DNA of 46,385 bases from positions 1 to 46,385 of the forward strand of contig NZ_RRYT01000035.1 of assembly GCF_006363815.1 (NCBI RefSeq), read 5' to 3'. This stretch comes from Thermomonospora catenispora (GTDB lineage Bacteria; Actinomycetota; Actinomycetes; Streptosporangiales; Streptosporangiaceae). Below the pieces are notes generated by a model that saw only the letters and a program-made list of their open reading frames with translations, was not told where the DNA came from and did no database searches. This document shows positions 41,466-46,385 of this stretch, in pieces. Made by a program: the position numbers and the translations under genes. Within the stretch, counting starts at the first letter, position 1; every line of letters starts with the position of its first letter.

Positions 41466-42512
41466 ATGGTGGAAATCACGCGCACGGGGGCCGCAGGCCG
41501 CGGGGACGGTCAGGTCTCCCAAGTCAAGATCGTGGTGCCGGATGACCACTCCATGGTGAGCCTGCTGGGGTCCCGTGACGAGCTGCTGCACGTCATCGAA
41601 CGTGCCTTTCACAGCGACATCCACGTCCGGGGCAACGAGATCACCGTGACCGGCCCTGAGGACGAGGGCGAACTGGTCTCCCGGCTGTTCTCCGAGCTGC
41701 TCGCGCTGCTCGCCAGCGGCGCCCAGCTCACCCCTGACGCGGTGGAACGGAGCCTGGCGATGTTGCGCTCGGAGACGGCCGAGTCCCCTGCCGAGGTCCT
41801 CACCCTGGACATCCTGTCCGGCCGGGGCCGCACGATCCGCCCCAAGACGCTCAACCAGAAGCGTTACGTCGACGCCATCGACAAGCACACGATCGTGTTC
41901 GGCATCGGCCCGGCCGGGACCGGCAAGACGTACCTGGCCATGGCCAAGGCGGTCAGGGCGCTGCAGGACAAGCAGGTCAACCGGATCATCCTGACCCGTC
42001 CCGCGGTGGAGGCGGGGGAGCGGCTGGGCTTCCTGCCCGGCACCCTGTACGAGAAGATCGACCCGTATCTGCGGCCGTTGTACGACGCGCTGCACGACAT
42101 GGTCGACCCCGACTCCATCCCCCGGCTGGTCAGCGCGGGCACCATCGAGGTGGCGCCGCTGGCGTACATGCGCGGACGCACCCTCAACGACTCGTTCATC
42201 ATCTTGGACGAGGCGCAGAACACCTCGCCCGAGCAGATGAAGATGTTCCTGACCCGGCTGGGCTTCGGCTCCAAGGTCGTGGTCACCGGCGACGTCACCC
42301 AGGTGGACCTGCCCAGCGGCCAGCGCAGCGGCCTGGAGGTGGTGCAGGAGATCCTCGAGGGCATCGACGACATCCACTTCTGTCGGCTGACCGCGGGCGA
42401 CGTGGTGCGCCACAAGCTGGTCACGCGGATCGTGGAGGCCTACGACCGGTTCGATCGGCAGGCTCCCGCCGAGGTCAAGCAGGCCCGCGGCGGCCCTCGC
42501 AAACGGCGGTGA
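41466..42512 (+). CDS. phoH: PhoH family ATPase
   Basis: PhoH-like proteins are cytoplasmic ATPases linked to RNA metabolism; helicase or RNase activity is shown for the PIN-fused PhoH2 group. The 348-residue protein has Walker [12 protein letters not shown] near 149-159 and Walker [10 protein letters not shown] near 240. [17 protein letters not shown] follows. It has no PIN domain. The N-terminal 100 residues include a KH-like stretch. It is followed 4 bp later by ybeY, a pairing conserved across bacteria. Confidence 0.94.
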   Translation: MVEITRTGAAGRGDGQVSQVKIVVPDDHSMVSLLGSRDELLHVIERAFHSDIHVRGNEITVTGPEDEGELVSRLFSELLALLASGAQLTPDAVERSLAMLRSETAESPAEVLTLDILSGRGRTIRPKTLNQKRYVDAIDKHTIVFGIGPAGTGKTYLAMAKAVRALQDKQVNRIILTRPAVEAGERLGFLPGTLYEKIDPYLRPLYDALHDMVDPDSIPRLVSAGTIEVAPLAYMRGRTLNDSFIILDEAQNTSPEQMKMFLTRLGFGSKVVVTGDVTQVDLPSGQRSGLEVVQEILEGIDDIHFCRLTAGDVVRHKLVTRIVEAYDRFDRQAPAEVKQARGGPRKRR

Positions 42513-42516
42513 GCCG

Positions 42517-42996
42517 ATGAGCATCGAGATCGTCAACGAGTCCGGCGTCGAGGTCGACGAGCAGCGGCTGGCCCGGCTCGCCCGGCACGTGCTGGACGGA
42601 CTGCAGGTGCATCCGCTGGCGGAGCTGTCGGTGCTGCTGGTGGACGAGCCGGCGATGAGCGAGCTGCACGAGAAGTGGATGGGCGAGCCCGGCCCCACCG
42701 ACGTGCTGGCGTTCCCCATGGACGAGCTGCGGCCCGGCCATCAGCCCGGCGGCTCCTCCGACGACGAGGCGGCCGACCCGGCGCTGCTCGGCGATGTGGT
42801 GCTGTGCCCGGCGGTGGCCGCCCGCCAGGGCGCCGAGGCCGGCCACGGCACCCTGGCCGAGCTGGATCTGCTGTGCACCCACGGCATCCTCCACCTGCTG
42901 GGGTACGACCACGCCGAGCCCGAGGAGCACAAGGAGATGTTCGACCTGCAGGCGCGGTTGCTGCGCTCCTGGCAGGACGAACGCTCCGGGACATGA
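42517..42996 (+). CDS. ybeY: Endoribonuclease YbeY
   Basis: YbeY matures the 3' end of 16S rRNA and takes part in ribosome quality control. The 159-residue protein has the zinc-binding motif [11 protein letters not shown] with H122, H126 and H132. The upstream [10 protein letters not shown] block is also present. A GGTGAG site overlaps the phoH stop region, so translation is probably coupled. The length is normal. Confidence 0.95.
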   Translation: MSIEIVNESGVEVDEQRLARLARHVLDGLQVHPLAELSVLLVDEPAMSELHEKWMGEPGPTDVLAFPMDELRPGHQPGGSSDDEAADPALLGDVVLCPAVAARQGAEAGHGTLAELDLLCTHGILHLLGYDHAEPEEHKEMFDLQARLLRSWQDERSGT

Positions 42997-43074
42997 GGCC
43001 CTCCGCCGCCCCGGCGGCCGGCCGGGGCCTGTCCTGCGCCGGGCGGATCGCGGACGGGTGAACGGGGTGGAGCG

Positions 43075-44400
43075 ATGAGCACGGCGCACGGCTGGCTGGT
43101 GGCCATCGCGGGCGGGCTGGTCGTGGTGGCGGGGCTGCTGGCCAGCGTGGAGGCCGCGCTGACCACGGTCTCCCGGGTCCGGGTGGAGACGCTGGCCCGG
43201 GAGGGCCGCCGGGGCGCCGACCTGCTGACCGAGGTGATCGCCGACCCGGCCCGCTACCTCAACCTGGTGCTGCTGCTGCGGATCAGCTGCGAGCTGGCGG
43301 CCACGGTGATCGTGGCGGACCTGTGCATCTCCTGGCTGGCCGAGGGCTGGCCGGCGTACGCGGCGGCCGCCCTGATCATGATCGTGGTGATCTACGTGGT
43401 GGTCGGGGTGGGGCCGCGCAACCTGGGCCGCCACCACGCCGACCGGATCGCGTTGGCCGGGGCGGCGGTGATCCATCCGCTCGCCCGGGTGCTGGGCCCG
43501 CTGCCGAGGCTGCTGATCTGGGTGGGGAACGCGCTGACCCCGGGCAAGGGGTTCCGGGAGGGGCCGTTCGCCACCGAGGCGGAGCTGCGCGACCTGGTCG
43601 ACCTGGCCGAGCAGCGCAGCCTGATCGAGCCGGACGAGCGCCAGATGATCCACTCGGTGTTCGAGCTGGGCGACACGCTGGTCCGCGAGGTGATGGTGCC
43701 GCGCACCGACATCGTGTTCATCGAGCGCGGCAAGACGCTGCGGCAGGCGCTGTCGCTGGCGCTGCGCAGCGGGTTCTCCCGGATCCCGGTGGTGGGCGAG
43801 AACGAGGACGACGTGGTCGGCATCGTCTACCTCAAGGACGTCGTGCGGCGCATCCACGAGCGTCCCGACCGGGAGTCGACCGAGCGGGTGGAGTCGGTGA
43901 TGCGCCCGGCCACCTACGTGCCCGACAGCAAGCCCGTCGATGAGCTGCTGCGCGAGATGCAGGCGCAGCAGACCCACGTGGCCATCGTGATCGACGAGTA
44001 CGGCGGCACCGCCGGGCTGGTCACCATCGAGGACATCCTGGAGGAGATCGTCGGGGAGATCACCGACGAGTACGACCGGGAGATCCCGCGGGTGGAGTGG
44101 CTGGAGGAGGGCGAGCGGGCGCGGGTCACCGCCCGGCTGCCGGCTGATGAGCTGGGCGAGCTGTTCGGCGTGGAGATCGACGTGGAGGAGGTGGACACGG
44201 TCGGCGGGCTGCTGGCGTACGCGCTGGGCCGGGTGCCGATCGAAGGGTCCACCGCCACCGTGGCGGGACTGGAGCTGACCGCCGAGAGCATCGCCGGCCG
44301 CCGCAACCGGATCGGGACCGTGCTGGTGCGCCGCCTGCCGGAGACCGAGTCCTCCGGCCGGGACGCCGGCTCGGCGGACTCGGCGCGGGCCCGGGGCTGA
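43075..44400 (+). CDS. CNNM/CorC-type membrane protein with CBS pair
   Basis: The 441-residue protein has a DUF21 membrane domain (about 5-165, three to four helices). A CBS pair follows (VREVMVPRTDIVFIE, then VMRPATYVPDSKPVDELL), and then a CorC_HlyC domain near 345-430. These proteins, once called hemolysins, act in magnesium or cobalt efflux; the VAIVIDEYGGTAGLVTIEDILEEIVGEI block is diagnostic. GGGGTGGAGCG precedes ATG 43075. It lies between ybeY and era, as in M. tuberculosis (Rv2366c). Confidence 0.93.
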   Translation: MSTAHGWLVAIAGGLVVVAGLLASVEAALTTVSRVRVETLAREGRRGADLLTEVIADPARYLNLVLLLRISCELAATVIVADLCISWLAEGWPAYAAAALIMIVVIYVVVGVGPRNLGRHHADRIALAGAAVIHPLARVLGPLPRLLIWVGNALTPGKGFREGPFATEAELRDLVDLAEQRSLIEPDERQMIHSVFELGDTLVREVMVPRTDIVFIERGKTLRQALSLALRSGFSRIPVVGENEDDVVGIVYLKDVVRRIHERPDRESTERVESVMRPATYVPDSKPVDELLREMQAQQTHVAIVIDEYGGTAGLVTIEDILEEIVGEITDEYDREIPRVEWLEEGERARVTARLPADELGELFGVEIDVEEVDTVGGLLAYALGRVPIEGSTATVAGLELTAESIAGRRNRIGTVLVRRLPETESSGRDAGSADSARARG

Positions 44401-44417
44401 CCGCGGCGATGCGGCCT

Positions 44418-44423
44418 TAGGCT
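44418..44423 (+). promoter_or_regulatory. Predicted -10 element of the pseudo-deaminase gene
   Basis: TAGGCT lies 8 nt before GTG 44432, consistent with a leaderless or very short-leader transcript. Confidence 0.4.
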
Positions 44424-44431
44424 TGGGGATC

Positions 44432-44770
44432 GTGAGCGAGATCAGTGCCGAGGACGCGAAGATCATCACGCTGGCCCGGTCCTCCCGGGCCCGCACCGGC
44501 GCCGCCGAGGGGGCGGCCGTGCGCGACGAGACCGGCCGGACCTATGCGGCCGCCAGCGTGGAGCTGCCCTCGCTGAAGCTGTCGGCGCTGCAGGTCGCGG
44601 TGGCCATGGCGGTGTCCAGCGGCGCCGAGGACCTGGAGGCCGCCGCCGTGGTCACCGCCGCCGAACAGATCCCGGACGCCGACGTCGCGGCGGTTCGCGA
44701 CCTGGGCGGCGGGGCGCCGATCCTGCTCGCCGCCCCCGACGGGACGCTGCGCGCCACGCTGAAGCCCTGA
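44432..44770 (+). CDS. Cytidine deaminase-like protein lacking the zinc site
   Basis: The 112-residue protein has the small CDA-like layout (AKIITLARSSRARTGAAEGAAVRDETGRTYAAASVELPSLK begins like cytidine deaminase). The zinc motifs are missing, however: where CAER would be it reads SALQ (51-54), and no PCxxC follows. It is therefore probably not a deaminase. The same kind of gene lies between the CBS protein and era in M. tuberculosis (Rv2365c), so it is a conserved partner of this cluster. GTG 44432 is the likely start. Confidence 0.85.
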   Translation: MSEISAEDAKIITLARSSRARTGAAEGAAVRDETGRTYAAASVELPSLKLSALQVAVAMAVSSGAEDLEAAAVVTAAEQIPDADVAAVRDLGGGAPILLAAPDGTLRATLKP

Positions 44771-44878
44771 TGAAGCCCTGAGAAGGCCCTCACGGCTCCC
44801 GTGGGACCGCCCTCCGCGGCCCGGGGAGCCGGGCCGGGGCGGACGCGTCCGGCGAACCGATCAGGCGGCCGGGTAGGC

Positions 44879-44884
44879 GACAAT
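44879..44884 (+). promoter_or_regulatory. Predicted -10 element of era
   Basis: GACAAT ends 6 nt before GTG 44891, the leaderless spacing. The GAGGG in between is too close to the start to act as a ribosome site. Confidence 0.3.
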
Positions 44885-44890
44885 CGAGGG

Positions 44891-45823
44891 GTGACATCGC
44901 CGCAGACCACGACCGACACGACCACCGGTGGCTTCAAGTCCGGGTTCGCCTGTTTCATCGGGCGCCCCAACGTGGGCAAGTCGACCCTGATGAACGCCCT
45001 GGTCGGCACCAAGGTGGCGATCACCAGCAGCCGCCCGCAGACCACCCGGCGGGCCATCCGCGGCATCGTGCACCGGCCCGACGCCCAGCTGGTCATCGTG
45101 GACACCCCCGGCCTGCACAAGCCGCGCACCCTGCTGGGGGAACGGTTGGACAGCCTGGTGCGCTCCACCTTGACCGAGGTGGACGTGATCGGGTTCTGCG
45201 TGCCGGCCAACGAGAAGATCGGGCCCGGCGACCGGTTCATCGCCCGGGAACTGGCCAACGTGCGCAAGACCCCGGTGGTGGCCATCGTCACCAAGACCGA
45301 CCTGGCCGACCGCCGGCAGATCGCCGAGCAGCTGGTGCGGGTGGAGCGGCTCGGCGACTTCGCCGAGATCGTCCCGGTCTCCGCGGTGGACGGCTTCCAG
45401 GTGGACCTGCTCGCCGACCTGCTCATCTCGCGTCTGCCGGAGGGCATGCCGCTGTATCCGGAGGGCGACCTCACCGACGAGCCCGAGCACATCCTGGTCG
45501 CCGAGCTGATCCGGGAGGCGGCGCTGGAGGGCGTCCGCGACGAGCTGCCGCACTCCATCGCCGTCGTGGTGGATGAGATGACGCCCCGGGAGGGGCGGGA
45601 CGACCTGATGGACGTGTACGCCCACCTGTTCGTGGAGCGCCCCAGCCAGAAGGCCATCGTGATCGGCCGCAAGGGCGCCCGGCTCCGCGAGGTGGGCACC
45701 GCCGCCCGCAAGCAGATCGAGGCGCTGCTGGGGGTCCGGATCTATCTGAACCTGCAGATCAGCGTCGCCAAGGACTGGCAGCGCGATCCCAAGCAGCTTC
45801 GCCGTCTGGGCTTCGACGGGTGA
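44891..45823 (+). CDS. era: GTPase Era
   Basis: Era binds the 3' end of 16S rRNA and is needed for 30S assembly. The 310-residue protein has G1 GRPNVGKST near 24-32, G2 region SRPQTTRRAIRG, G3 DTPG and G4 TKTD (actinobacteria often show T for the first N). The C-terminal KH domain carries VIGRKGARLREVGTAARKQIEALLG. It ends with the typical DPKQLRRLGF. GTG 44891 gives the family start; there is a longer in-frame extension in the gap that I reject. Confidence 0.96.
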   Translation: MTSPQTTTDTTTGGFKSGFACFIGRPNVGKSTLMNALVGTKVAITSSRPQTTRRAIRGIVHRPDAQLVIVDTPGLHKPRTLLGERLDSLVRSTLTEVDVIGFCVPANEKIGPGDRFIARELANVRKTPVVAIVTKTDLADRRQIAEQLVRVERLGDFAEIVPVSAVDGFQVDLLADLLISRLPEGMPLYPEGDLTDEPEHILVAELIREAALEGVRDELPHSIAVVVDEMTPREGRDDLMDVYAHLFVERPSQKAIVIGRKGARLREVGTAARKQIEALLGVRIYLNLQISVAKDWQRDPKQLRRLGFDG

Positions 45824-45844
45824 GCGGCGGCGACGGGAGCGGGC

Positions 45845-46385
45845 TCAGCGGCGGGTCAGGGCCAGGCCGGTGAGCAGGAGCGCGGCGACCAGGCACAGGA
45901 ACCAGCCGTAGTCGAGGGCCAGCTCCAGCTCGGCGCCCAGCCTCGGCGCGGTGGCCGACTCCGAGCCGGGCGGCCACGAGAAGGGCGAGCCGTATGTCGA
46001 GCCGTACCCGGTGTGGATCCGCTCTGCGCGCAGCAGGAAGAGCAGGCACGCCAGCAGGGACAGCCCGGCCGGGACGGCGGCGAGCATGCCGATCCGGTGC
46101 TCGGCGGCCAGCGCCCCCCAGCCGAGCATGACGATCGCGACCACGGCGAGCACCGGGACGACCTGGGCGGTCCCGTCCAGGTTGACCCCCGCCGCGGAGA
46201 CCGGATCGGTGCTCACCGTCATGCCGAACACGTGCACGCGGGGCCGCATCCTGGCCCACGGCAGGAACGGCGACACCAGCAGGGCCAGGGCGGTGAGCAG
46301 GCGGGCCGCCGTCCAGGCCGGCGCGGGGGAGGGGCGGGGCCGCGGCGCGGGCGGCTCGGCGACGCCCCGCCCGGCGGGGGCCGCC
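45845..46385 (-). CDS. Membrane protein of unknown function, 5' end beyond window
   Basis: The frame is open to the right edge. At least three hydrophobic segments are seen: ARLLTALALLVSPFLPWA near the visible N-terminal end, QVVPVLAVVAIVMLGWGALA and MLAAVPAGLSLLACLLFLL. A last one (GWFLCLVAALLLTGLAL) closes at the C-terminus. A Pro-rich, Arg-rich lead precedes them. GTG 46276 is possible, but the TM-like residues ahead of it and the lack of a stop suggest the start lies outside. It is convergent with era. I recognise no family. Confidence 0.65.
   Translation of the reverse strand, partial: AAPAGRGVAEPPAPRPRPSPAPAWTAARLLTALALLVSPFLPWARMRPRVHVFGMTVSTDPVSAAGVNLDGTAQVVPVLAVVAIVMLGWGALAAEHRIGMLAAVPAGLSLLACLLFLLRAERIHTGYGSTYGSPFSWPPGSESATAPRLGAELELALDYGWFLCLVAALLLTGLALTRR

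Noticed and set aside
44801-44890. N-terminal extension of Era by 30 codons
   Set aside because: The extra residues are Arg/Gly-rich, absent from Era, and lie in the promoter region of GTG 44891.
1-46385. Prophage, integrative element or biosynthetic gene cluster
   Set aside because: I saw no integrase, transposase, att-like repeats, phage structural genes, polyketide synthase or peptide synthetase. Codon use is uniform across the window by eye.

Overview
The window is one contig segment of a very G+C-rich actinobacterial chromosome. Third codon positions are almost all G or C, GTG and TTG starts are common, and several genes appear to be leaderless, with a TANNNT -10 hexamer 6 to 8 nt before the start codon. 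Gene content and order (miaB-miaA-dapF, degV-comEA-comEC-holA-rpsT-lepA-hemW-hrcA-dnaJ-rsmE, HIT-phoH-ybeY-CBS-era) match the conserved core of Streptomyces, Thermomonospora and Actinomadura-like genomes. I infer a filamentous or related actinomycete, possibly Thermomonosporaceae, but cannot name a species. I saw no CRISPR array, prophage, insertion sequence, tRNA or rRNA.

Region 1 (1-5063) holds a glutamate-type ABC ATPase cut by the left edge, then miaB, a LigB-like gene, a small MT0933-type antitoxin-like gene on the minus strand, miaA and dapF. This region covers tRNA A37 modification and diaminopimelate synthesis.

Region 2 (5064-17731) is a metabolic block lying between dapF and hflX, which are close neighbours in many relatives. 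It contains a four-gene peptide-type ABC importer operon with a double ATPase, a membrane-anchored orphan protein, the three-gene glycolate oxidase operon glcDEF, and malate synthase A. Together glcDEF and aceB would turn glycolate into glyoxylate and then malate.

Region 3 (17732-30802) holds hflX, an imidazolonepropionase-like amidohydrolase with altered active-site motifs, degV, comEA, comEC, holA, a HAD-like gene, rpsT and lepA. Its intergenic spaces are the richest in unexplained signals: stacked inverted repeats, a 21-bp tandem direct repeat, a perfect DnaA box, an A+T-rich possible RNA gene and a G-quadruplex motif.

Region 4 (30803-33852) is an accessory pocket: a shortened Uma2-like protein with an unusual tail, a DUF4870 membrane protein, an unknown protein and a YezG-like immunity protein.

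Region 5 (33853-46385) returns to core genes: hemW, DUF3097, the CIRCE-controlled hrcA-dnaJ pair, rsmE, an ECF sigma factor coupled to a membrane partner, a HIT protein, and the phoH-ybeY-CBS-pseudo-deaminase-era cluster. A membrane protein runs off the right edge.

I found no obvious complete new defence or biosynthetic system. The strongest leads are the degV tandem repeat, the leader ORF coupled to miaB, the HutI-like enzyme with its structured leader, and the Uma2/YezG pocket.
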